From Phoronis australis (lineage: Eukaryota; Phoronida; Phoronidae), in NCBI GenBank assembly GCA_002633005.1, contig NMRA01000107.1:755777-819776 (forward strand): a stretch of DNA of 64,000 bases. The letters run 5' to 3'. The translations under genes and the position numbers were made by a program. Each line of letters begins with the position of its first letter. Position 1 is the stretch's first letter. Below the pieces are notes generated by a model. It searched no databases, was not told the origin of the DNA, and worked only from the letters and a program-made list of their open reading frames with translations. Of this stretch, positions 50,201 to 62,200 are shown piece by piece.

Positions 50201-53200
50201 CTCTGAGAACTCACGGCCGAGCCCGCTCTTCTATTTGATGTACATGTTGTACAGCCGTTAAGGTGCTGAATTTGAAGGCAAAAATGAACTAATGTTTATT
50301 CGGACAACAGGTCATTAGGACTCAAAATGCGAATAAAAGTTTTTGCTCCGAAATCAATGGAATTTATGTGATACTACACAACTTCCTAAACATGCTCACT
50401 GGTCGAGTATATGTGTACGACATTGAATGGATGGTTCACGTTCATGTACATGTAGATCAGAGAAGAGATTATAGTTTTGTACCGAATATAGGAAGCGGTC
50501 TCTCAAGTGTTATATTTGTTGATGGCGATTGTCTCTACGGTGCACGTGATCACACTAATCAAACCTAGCTGTGATGATTCTGGTTAGACAGATAATGCGT
50601 TGGTTGGGATACAAATGATAGTGATTTAAACAGTAACAATGAACTCACAGTATATTTTAGGGTATTTAACTTTTTAAATTGAGGTTGAAAACTTACCAGA
50701 TTTCGTGGTTTGTGGGGAAATTGACGGCGTGTTCGATGTGGCAATCGGGCTCGCTGAGGCTGGAAAATACAGATATTATCACCAATTTCATTCAGGGACA
50801 GACGGTTCAAGGTTTACCAGTTTCCGATTCCGAAATGCTCGGAGAAACACATATCATATTTTGAAAAGTTTGCAAATGTAACAGTTTACAAAATAATGAT
50901 GAAGTCATTACTTACATGTATACACAAAGTGGCTTGAACGACTGGCAATACCAGCGGTAAAAAGGCACCCCTTTTGCACAAACAATTGAAAGAGGACACC
51001 AGCTGTCGACAGGTGTACAGCCTGCCCAGGCACTTGATGTCAGTTTGTAGAGCACGATCTACATAATCCTATGTGCAAGTTGCTTATTCTGAATTTAGAG
51101 ATTTCGAACCACCAAATCGTGGGAACGTAGTGTCTGTGAACTCAGAGCCGAGCACGACCCTCTATTTGATGCACATGTTGTACAACCGTTAAGGTGCTGA
51201 ATTTTGAATTAAAAAAGAAACTAATGTTTATTCGTACAAAAGGTCATTAGGACTTTTAATACGAATACAACTTTATGATCCGAAATCGATGGAATTGATA
51301 TGAAACCACACAACTTCGTAAACATGCTCACTGGTCGATCATACATGCAGGCGATTGATTGGGTGCTTAACGGTCATGTAGATAACAAGAACAGATTGTA
51401 GGTTAGTGCCGAATATGGGAAGCGGTCTCTCGAGCGTCACATTTGCTGATGGCAATTGTGTCTACGTTGCACGTCATCAAATACAGGGTCATAGTTCCTG
51501 GTGTTAGAAGGATTGATTCGTTTTTTAGAAGTGTCGAAATTGTCAATCTGACGTTGGTGACAAAAATGAACAATCGCTACTGGCGATTAATTAAATAAGC
51601 AAGGTACACATTCGAAGTGAAACCAATCAGAGGTGTCTGATGAGAATCAGGTGCGACGAAGATATGTGTGAGATTTGTCGGCGATAGAACATTTGCAGCT
51701 TAAAGCATTGAGGTAGACCTCGAAACATTACTTTACTCTTACTGTTTAGCTACCATAAGTAGTGTCTTGACAAGATGGCAAATAGCGAATATTTACTCGA
51801 TATCGTGGCTTTGCAGGACTGGCAACACCAGCGGGAAACATCATCTCTTTTGCACAAAAAGTTGAAAGAGGACGCCAGCTCTTGACAGGTGTACAACTTG
51901 TTCAGGTACTTGATGTTTTGATACATGTTAATGCAAACATCTGAAAAGACATAGGAAAATCGAATATATTTAGAGCTCCCGGTAGCAAAATTCCCTGGCA
52001 GCAAGATCAAAATGGTTTGCTTATTATTCAATGAATTCAAACATTTATCTAAATGTCAGTATAGTGTATTTGAAAAGCAGTACATTCTACACAATCCTAT
52101 GGGACATGTGGAAGTTGCTTGTTCTGAATTCGGAGCCTTCGAACCATCGAATTTTGGGATCGTATTCTCTGGAAACTCACGGCCGAGCACGCTCTTCTAT
52201 TTGATGCACTTGTTGTACAGCCGTTAAGGTGCTGAAGCTCGAAGGCAAAAATGAACTAATGTTTATTCGGTAAACAGGTCATTAGGATTTGAAATGCGAA
52301 TAAATGTTTTTGCTCCGAAATCAATGGAATTTATGTGAAACTACACAACTTCCTAAACATGCTCACTGGTCGAATATATGTGTACGACATTGAATGGATG
52401 ATTCACGTTCATGTAAATGTATATCAGAGAAGAGATTATAGTTTTGTACCGAATATGGGAAGCGGTCTCTCAAGTGTTATATTTGCTGATGGCGATTGTG
52501 TCTACGGTGCACGTGATCACACTAATCAAACTTAGTTGTGATGATTCTGATTAGACAGATATGGCGTTGGTTGGGATACAGATGATAGTGATTTACACAG
52601 TAATAATGAACACATAGCATATTTTATTATATTTAACTTTTTTAATCGAGGTTGAAAATTTACCAGATCCCGTAGTTCCTTGCGAAATTGAAGACGTGGA
52701 AAACTCTGTAGCATTCATTGGAGTGAACGTAGTATTCGTGCTCGTAGATGCTGAAAAATACAGGCATTTTCACGAACTTTGTTCAGCAACAGGTAATTCA
52801 ACGATTACCAGGTGCATATTTTAGAAAAAGGTGTCATTTTGAAGCGCACAACCTATACAATCCCTTGGGACATTTGATCTGCTAATTTTATAACCTTTTG
52901 GGACCTTCCACTCTAAAAGTTGACGACACGATTTTGTATTCCATCTATAGCTGGAAGGTGCTTAAGTTCGATGACGTGGATTACGTCTGATGTAGACATG
53001 ATCACACAGATATATTCTTTCTGTGAAGACAAGACAGTGATTTATATCGTAAAATTATCAACAAATAGCAAAATTTAAGGTATATATAGAATATTAAGTT
53101 TACCAGATTCCGTGGTCTGTGCCGAAATTGAAGACGCGGGAAACACTGTAGTGATCTTTGAAGTAACCGTCGTACTCGTGCTCGTGGAAGCTGTAAAATA

Positions 53201-56200
53201 CGGTCATTTGCACGGAGTTCGTCAAGCAATTGATTATTCAAAGATTACCAGTTTCTTTTTGTAAAAATGCCCAGGACAACAACACATGATACGTGGACAG
53301 ATATACAGAGGTGGTAGCCTACAAAAAATAATGGAAGAGGACGAGAAGTCCTCCAGGCCGTGGATGTAGAGAATGACAATACCAACGCTGCAGACGCTTA
53401 CAGCAGACACACGATTTGAGAACTATATTCAGACTAACCACGAAGGACAATATGAAAATGACGCAATGTTGTAATTACAGGAACCTGCCACCTTTACACT
53501 ACCTGTTTCGTAAGAGAATAATGAGGATCTTTTGCATTCAACGTACGATTAACAAGGGGTTACGAAGGCCGTCAAACAACCGGTTAAACAAGACGCTATA
53601 GACGTTACACTACCGTCGAGCTATGAGCGAATGTCGGTTCCAAAATCGGTATCTGGAGGACAGATCAGTGCTCAATCACACACGGACCTCAATGACAGAA
53701 ATCACCAATCATAACTGCCGTTCCATCAAAAATATGCCGATCCTTTGTGGTAGATATTGAGACTAAAATCAATAAACGGGGATTGGTCTAGCATTGTCCG
53801 AACGAAGGTGTCTTCGTGGTTTGCAGGGGCGAGTTGTTGTCACTCAGTGCAGTGTATTAATTGCAGACATAGACAAAACCAGTGTTATAATAGTACCTTG
53901 AAGAGATGGCAAGTTGTGATTGCGTGTGCAATGTCGTGGTTTTGCACAACTGGCAACCCCTGGGGCAAGATTAGATGTCTTGCACAAACAGCCAAAATAT
54001 AACGCGAGCTGTGGGCAGGTGTACAACCATTAGTTTGCCTAATATGTCGATGCATGCCTTTTAAATGTTTGAAGATACACAGGAAACATGAAAACAATCA
54101 GATGGCAAGGTAAACTGATTACCGTAAAGTTTGTCTTTCTAACGATACACATTTAAAGGAAATGTGTATCTGTCTATAGAGCAAAGTTATGCAATCCTGT
54201 GCTATATTTGCAATTGATTCTTCGAATCTTGGACCTTCCAAACTCATTACCCAAGGTGCTGTCATTCTGTAAAACAATTTCTCACATGACCTGAAAGTTT
54301 GTGAATAGCATATTTGAACAGTTCGTGAAAAGCACACGTAATGAGGTTTTTGAAATTTGAAAATTGGACCCGAAATGCTACTTTTACAACCTAAAACGTT
54401 TGTTTAATGTTGCAATAATATGTTCCTCATTAGTTCTACTGGATGTGCAACACAATTCGGCCAATTACCAAAGCAGCAGGGTCAGTTGGAGGTAAATCAA
54501 GTGTCACTGTACAATTCTTGGCATGAGTGAGCCAATGCCCCGCTAGACTACAGGCGCTTGAGACATCACGAAATGGCAATCAGTTCAATAAGTAATACAA
54601 GAATTTATTCCTGAAATTAGGGTCGTCGAATGAAGTGCCTTCATTGATATTGATAATTTGCCGTTGAACTTAATCTCGATGTTCATCTGGATAAAAAACT
54701 GGCATCCTAGATGAGATGTCATTGATTTAGACAATCTTTGTTTGTACATCTATAGATTCGTAGATAATGTGAAATATTAAGGATCATACATGTAGTTGAG
54801 TGCCTAATCTGATACAGAGTTACGCATGAGGCTGCAGGAGACAACACACCAACCCAGTTTGAAACAAACAACTTAAAATTTGTTCATTTGTCTCGACTAC
54901 TCATGAAACGTGCATGAGTCTGATTCGGGATACCCTGCTCACACAATACACATTTGCCTTGCTAGTTTACTCCCATGTATTCATCAAAGGTACAACTTTC
55001 AAGCTAAAAATAACTGGTGCCCGTTCCGTAGATGCAATATAATCTCGAATACGCAATGTCATGTAAATGTATTTTCAAGGTATCGCCATGCACTACAGAA
55101 GAAGCGCAAGATCACACTTGTGAAATTCTTACAGTCTAGAGCACACAGCCAGATCACTTCCCGAAATCTCTAACTCGTTGATATTTTTATGTTTAGCTGT
55201 TCCATTCACCACATTTCAATTTGCTCGTGCGGTAAATCATTCGTGCAGAGACATGTCCACCGCTGCGGGCTGTATTTTACCGCCAACCCGTTCAACTCGT
55301 TACCGCGTAACCATTTTTAAGAAGTTTGAATAAATAGAGCATGTGTACATTAAGCCTTATATAGGGGGGGGGTCGAGTTTTTGAGCATGTGAACCTTTTT
55401 CTGAAAAAAAACCTTGTACTAAAACAAAGGGGAGACGGTGTTCGTTCAGAGCTATGAATTGTGCATTCGAAAATTCCTGCTTTTTAGTAGACTTTTGTCT
55501 CGTTTTCTCGGACTTTTTGCTTCTCTGAAGCGGACCTTTTTGCCCACTTTTCCAAATTGGAGGTGGGGCTCTGAGCCCCCCCCTCCGGGTGCACGTACAT
55601 GTATGAAGAGGAGTGCATTGCTTGAAAAACTTGATTTTAAGGAGCGAGTTTCTCATGAACGCAAGTTGCGGATGTTTGGGGGTCGAAAGGTGCATAATGA
55701 GTCAGAATAGAAAAACCTATATAATTGCTTTCGGTTATTCATGTTGGCTGTATGAAACTTATTGCACAAAACTTTCAGGTAATGAAACTAAAAATCAAGA
55801 TTCGGAAGTTTTACCCGAGAGGTCGCTTCGTTGTTGATCGCATCACGATATTTAATAAAAACAAAACTAACAAAAACGCCTGGGTTTTTGGTGTAGAACT
55901 AATAGGTTACACTTTATATCTTACGATTCCACTGAAATTTATTTTTTTTCTGGGCTGACAATTAAGATCTAGACATAGTAAATAAATTCATTATTTGGTA
56001 AGGAAGATTGTCTGATGCCTTAAAAGGGTATTAAGACTGTTAAAGGGCAATGCAGGCTCTTTTACAATCAACCATTGCAATCAGAATAATGGTGTGTGGA
56101 CGCTTGCTAGCCTTGATTCAACTTCCACAGCAACCTGACAAATATGTTAAATTGACAAGAGCAGCTAACGATTCGCGCGAGTAAGTGGACGGTGGGGAGA

Positions 56201-59200
56201 ACCAGGGCACCTCCAACCACCGTGTTCAGTTTGTGGTGTAGTGAGAACAACTGTCTAATGACTCTGTGTTTCCATGGAAGTACTTATTGCTCAACTGCAG
56301 TCGACAGAATACATTTGAGTAAAAAACCTCATGATGCATTATCCTCTCAAGTAAAAAGGATAACATTTTAGACAAACCATAGGTAAAATGGGGAACTGAT
56401 GAGCTCAATATTTGTGCGGGCCAATGTTTCTGTGGCGGTTATAGCATTGCGCATAAAACATAGTACCCAATGACAATGCATCCATTGACCCATATACAGT
56501 AGTGATTAAGACATAACAGTGAACAAGTTTTACGGACTGTCATGCAGTTTATACCAGAGTCCGTGGTCTTCACATCATCAGTGGAAGTGATTTTGCTAGT
56601 CGCTGAAGTTGATGCGGTGGTCGTTATTGACGAATCTGAAAAAATCAATTTTGTTATAACCCACATGGTTACAAACGCATACTTTTTCAATTGGCAAAGG
56701 ACTTGGCAGATACATGCACGTACTCAAGCAAAACCAAAATCGCCACTTGGTGGCGCCACTGAAGTCTCAGTCATTGCAAAGTGATGGACTCCTAAATGGG
56801 ATCACAAATATCAAAATTCGTGAAGAACCATAAAGAAAGTTGATAGATAATGAAGCTCTGACAAAAACACGCAACTGCTACCACAGGAGTCACGTATCCG
56901 AATACCAACGTCACCAAGACCGTACAATTCTTCGCAGAACAACATCCGCTAAATTCCAAAATGAAGCTTAAGTGTTTTGGTAGAAAGAGAAGTGAAAGCC
57001 AAAAACTTGAGAAAATAACAAAAAACGGAGTGAGCATCATCAGCTCATATCGTGAAACTCGACAGAGAACTCGGGAGTTGCACAGGCAAACGTAAAAACG
57101 AAAATTGGCACTAGGGGACACGGTAGAAGTTAAACACTTGCCTGGACATGTACATGTACTCGTGCCGTTCGATTCATAAAAGAAAATTGTTAGCAAAATT
57201 TCACGAACATTTATTAGGAGGGTTCTGACGCTAGACGTCTGACAGACGGACAGACAGAAATGACGGCAAGATGCACCCATATACATGTATGTAGACCTAA
57301 GTCAATAACAAGTGGGCTTACATGTACGGAATTATTTTATAAGAAAATTAACTGATGTTGGTATTAAAGGATTAATTTAGAAAAAAATGGTATGGGTGAA
57401 TTAACCCAACGGCATCAACTAAATCTATCGGCCAATTAGAAGGACCTGTGGGCCATGCTATTTTTTTATAAATTTCCACTTCAAATTTTAATGGGCTCGT
57501 TGGACCCAGATAAGCAATGACAGTGAGTTAATGAATTGTTTGCGGAAATGACACGGGGCACGCTCCTCAATTTATCCTAGTCATGAAGAATCAGTGTCAT
57601 TAATTAATATACATTTGTTGTTGGTTCATATTGCTGTGGACTAGTCAACAACCAAGTGATTACCTTTAGGGACGCATTTTCCGTTCTTGCACCACATATC
57701 CTTTCCACAGTCTGTACCTGTAGCGGCGAATGTGTATCTAGTCTCGCAACCACCTCCACTGGTCTTGCACCATAGTGCGACACACTTATTGTATCCCTTT
57801 TTATCGTAAACCCACTGTAAAATGCAACGTTCACATGTCGGTTCTGCAAAATGTACGCCTTTGATGATCCCCTGAGTTCAGCAGCTTGGTATTAACAGTG
57901 TTGTGCACTGTTTTGATATCGTATGGACGAGATACTGCACACCTTGAGGAGATATTTGGAAGCTGAGAGGAAGTTTGAGTGATCTCACCAAATTCAGAAG
58001 ACGTGGGGTCAATATTTTTTACACGGAGAGTTTGAAAGAACATTTCAAATTTTTCTGATTAAATCCTGTACAACGGATTCGTGGAATAAACAGATTCAAA
58101 TTAGTTATGGCCATTATGATAACACTTGCAGCCGATTTCATAAATCTGGTTTAACAAAACCAGGTTTAAGACTTAAACCTGGTCATCCTAAACCTGGTCT
58201 ACCATGGTTTATAAGTCTGAAAACCTGGCGTACGTTCAGTAAGGATAGGATCTACGCTAGGACCTACATGTAGCTAAAATCTAGTTAGAGTCACGTGTTC
58301 TAATTCAAAATACACGACAAGGTCTCACGTAATGTTCCGAAGTCTTGCGTCTTAGCGAGGTCCTAGCGCTGCTGAACGGGAGGCTGGTTTTGTTAGACCA
58401 TATAGCGGGTTTAGTAAAACCAGGTTTAAAGTATCCAAGTCACCTTACTGTGTTAACCCGGATTAACCCAACAAAAACTATTGAAGTGCTTCAATGAAAC
58501 CTTGATCACGTGGGTACACACGGGCACACAGTAGTAGAATCAGTGCAGACATTTGCGAAAAAGGGCTAAAAGCTTTTCTCACGAGGAAAAATGCTCCCTC
58601 CTATAAGTGATCAGAGAAAAAGCCAATGTCATAGTCGAGAACAAGAAAATTGGTCCAAATCAAGTCATCATAAGCAGCAGGCTTGTGAGATATGGCTCCA
58701 GAATAAAGGCCAGAAAGAAAATTTCATCAGTGCAAAATTGTGCCGAGAACAATGGCGAGGGACCCAATGGCAGATCTAAGATATGAGTGGATATTTTTAA
58801 TATTGTATGGTACAACACACGCACGCACATTATAGTACTTGCTCACTAGTAACCGCATCATAGTAAAAGTAAATGCAGATTTATTTCCCAGTCATTTTAC
58901 TTTTTTGCGGTCAAAGGGGGGGGGGGAGGCACAGGAGCGGATCCAGGATTTTGAATTTTTTTTTGGGGGGGACAGGGCAGAGTATTAACCAGGAATTTAC
59001 CCGTCAGACATTCGCACCCGGAAACTGCCAAATGCAATCTGGGATAATTTTAGGGGGGGGATGCATGACCCCCACTAAATCCGCCACAAGGGCAGGACCC
59101 CTCCCCGGCAACCTTAAATCGTGGACCAATTGAGATTGAACTAGGTCAGATTAATCATTAGATGCCTTTTTAGTCATACGCCTAGTGCTTGAGACGATGA

Positions 59201-62200
59201 CGCTTTGCCCGAACAGTCATATTCCGAGGAATCCAAAGGATACCCTTCAGTACCTACTGGTCTACAAGTACCTATACTTGGGCGGATCCAGGGTTTCAGG
59301 GAGTCCCGACCCCCATTTCCTTTATTTTAGTGATATCGAATCTATAATTTTCAAATTGTTGGCGCAGACTATCCTTTTAAAAGTTCTTGATCCGACCCCT
59401 CCCCACTAAAAATTCTTGGTCTCCCCTGTTACGTTTGATCTTGTGTAGTCCTGAAACTGAATATATACAGTCCGTTCCCCCTCTAAAACTGCGTCGTAAA
59501 TGCAAACCACAGCATCATCCAGTTGCACCTATATCGTGCAAGTTTGCCATATTTAATAATATCAAACCTGGGTTTGACCAAGTCTAAAGTTAAATCTGGT
59601 TTAAGATCTTAATACAGGTCTAAGTAATGTACACTGTATACCTCGTTGGTGAAATGAAAAGGTAGACCAGGGCCCGGTCTCCAATCTTTTTACTCGAAAT
59701 GGAACTCGAAATTAGGTTTGGCATTTTCTACTCTACTTTTGGACGAAATCAAGATAAGTGTCTATTACTCTATGCTCTAGTACACAATAACTTACTTAGA
59801 TAATTTATTGCCCTTAGTTCACAGTTTGTAAACCCAATATTAAAGCAATAAGTTCGAGTTTGAACTCGAAATTTCGAGTTTTTACTCGAGTTTGTAGCAC
59901 GAATATAAGGATCTTCAAGGGCAAACTTGAACTAGAAACTCCTATGCATAAATTATAATGTATTCGAGCACAGTCTGATAACCAATTATCTTAAGTTTGC
60001 ACAAAAGGAGGCAGAGAAATTGCCAAAAATAGTTTCGAGTTCGTTTCGAGTACAAAGATTAAACTAAACTGGGGTTAAACCAGGTTTTATTAGACCACTG
60101 CTCTAGAAGTTAATTTAAAATCACCTTTATGAAATACAGATTATCTTTAAACCTGGTCTAGCTCCAGGTTTAACCAGGTTTAACTTTAAACCACCTTTAT
60201 GAAATCGACTGTTGGTGAACAGGAAAATGTCTGGCAACAGCTGTCTCCGTCCACCCTGATTCTATCAAACCAAGTTCACGTGCTCTTTCCAAATTTGTCA
60301 ACTTTGCCATCACAGTGCTGTCAAGCAAGACTTGAGGCAAACGGACACCGCTTTCATAAAAGTGGTTTAAACCTGGTCAAATTTTAGACATAACTTGCAT
60401 TTCACTGACATGGTTAAAAGTTTGCAAGCCTGCCTCCCGTTCAGTAACGCTAGGACCTCGCTAAAAGGCAAGACTTCGCGAGATTACGTGAGATATTGCC
60501 GTGCATTTTGAATGAGAACACGTGACTTTGACTGGCTTTTAGCTAGGTCCTAGCGTCTACTGAACGCACGCCTGGTTTTGTTAGACGAGGGGGCTTGTTT
60601 AGCAAAACCAGGTTTAAAGTATCCAAGGCACCCTACTGTGTCGATCTGTATTAGACCAACAAAGAAACAATTGAAACGCTTCAATGAAACCTTGATGATG
60701 TGGGTATATATGGCACACAGTACCAGAATCAGTGCAGACGTTTGAAAAATGGTCTAAGAAGCTTTTCTCATGAGGAATAATGTTCCCTTCTAGAACTGGT
60801 CGGAGAAAAGTTAATGTTACAGAGAACAATGAAATTGGCGCCAAAAAGTCAACGTACAGTAATTACCAGACTTGGAGAGCTATTGGTCCAGGCAGGCTGC
60901 ACAGTAGCGCAATCGGAAAAATGCAGCGACAAATAACTAAGGGACATTTGGAACACTACAAAATAAAGGCCACAGAGAAAACTTCAGCAGAGAAAAAATT
61001 GGAAAGGAAAACGGTAAGGGACTCAACGGCGGATCTAGGATTTGGGAAGCCGTCCAAACCGTACAACGTTTTCTTGTGTACCAGAAAGTACGTTCATAAA
61101 ATGAGTCATACTCTGTGTGTCTGTGTGTGTGTGCGTGCGTGCATGTGTGTGTGTGTGTGTGCGTGCAGAAACTTAGGCAACAAGTAATTTCCAGTTTTAA
61201 AGGTTTAATACGTAGGAATAGGCAGGGTAGTGGTTTGAAGAAATTTAGGCGGATGGTTAATGTGGTTCGCAGTTTGCGTTTTATGCGGTAAGTAGGAAAT
61301 GTCCCTAACCATGTTTTGTGTTGTATATCGCAATATTCTGATTACGTCAGGTGATTTCCTAGCCTCGCATTACCCCTCATAGCTGAAAAGTATTTGCGCA
61401 TGCGGGGACACCACTCATACATGTAGGGCTAGCCAAACTGAAGAATGACACTAGTGAAGTCTACGCATGCGCTGATAATATTTTCCTCCGAGGGAAAATT
61501 ATGGAGTAATCGTCGAATTAACGACGACATACCTTTAAGTGTAGATACATGTATACGTGAATGCAGGCAGAAATCAGTATCATCATAATTACCGTTACGA
61601 AAGCTTACGGGCAGATACGAAAGCTACGGAGTTGATTTGCTCTATGTCTGAGGCAGTGTTTAAATATAGGTGAACCTTACCTGTCCACATTCACCGCTGT
61701 CTTCCCCATACATCTGTTGACACTGAACATCCGCAGAGTAGATCTGACCAGGTAGCTTGGCCATATGCTTAGCCCACAACGCAGGGTCGCCGTGGGTAGC
61801 CTGGTCCTTCACGCATTGGCGATCACTGAAAAGAAACGTGCTCTAAACGACTAAGATGTGGTGTTTTCGGTTTCACACAGTGATTCTGGTAGTATGGATG
61901 TATGTTTTATTCTAACTACACAGTACAAATGAGGAAGACGACAATGAGTAGAATTTGAGAGGGAGTTGCCGAGAGTGCGGGAAACGGCTCTAAATAAATA
62001 CCGCCATTTGATCGACTAGCGCCCCGGTGTGCACGTATATTCTAAATGTCGTGTGGAGTCTGGTGTTGATCATCAGCGCTAGTAATTTAGAGTAATCTGC
62101 CGTGTTCTTGTACCAAATCCCTGTCCATAAAAAATCTAAAAATGATCAGTCAAAATGTCTGCGAATTGAAGACGAAACAAGAAAATCCCAGTTCTTATAC

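Larger units (their letters stand above)
43042..53190 (-). repeat. Tandem duplication of a ~1.98-kb exon-bearing unit
   Basis: Module exons recur at 43042, 45030, 47822, 49815 and 51797, spaced 1,988, 2,792, 1,993 and 1,982 bp. Linker exons recur at 43930, 45919, 48698, 50697 and 52664. Introns match as well, for example caaggtacatattcgaagtg near 49.6 and 51.6 kb, and cagggacagaaggttcaagg-type text after each linker. The 2.8-kb interval contains an extra piece homologous to 53.1-53.7 kb. The high similarity of introns shows recent duplication or gene conversion. Confidence 0.85.
58133..60207. mobile_element. Harbinger-like element with CGATTTCATAAA termini
   Basis: Terminal inverted repeats CGATTTCATAAAtcTGGTTTAA and its complement (20 of 22 match) bound 2.07 kb that is full of aaacctggttta words in both orientations. 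No clear target duplication is seen. Termini with tttcataaa followed by gtggttta are common in PIF/Harbinger elements. Internal frames are short. It lies in the intron of gene 2 between the two Cys-rich exons. Confidence 0.55.

Noticed and set aside
55357-55695. 112-residue minus-strand open frame
   Set aside because: Runs across homopolymer-rich text, contains no motif and lies in an intron of gene 2.
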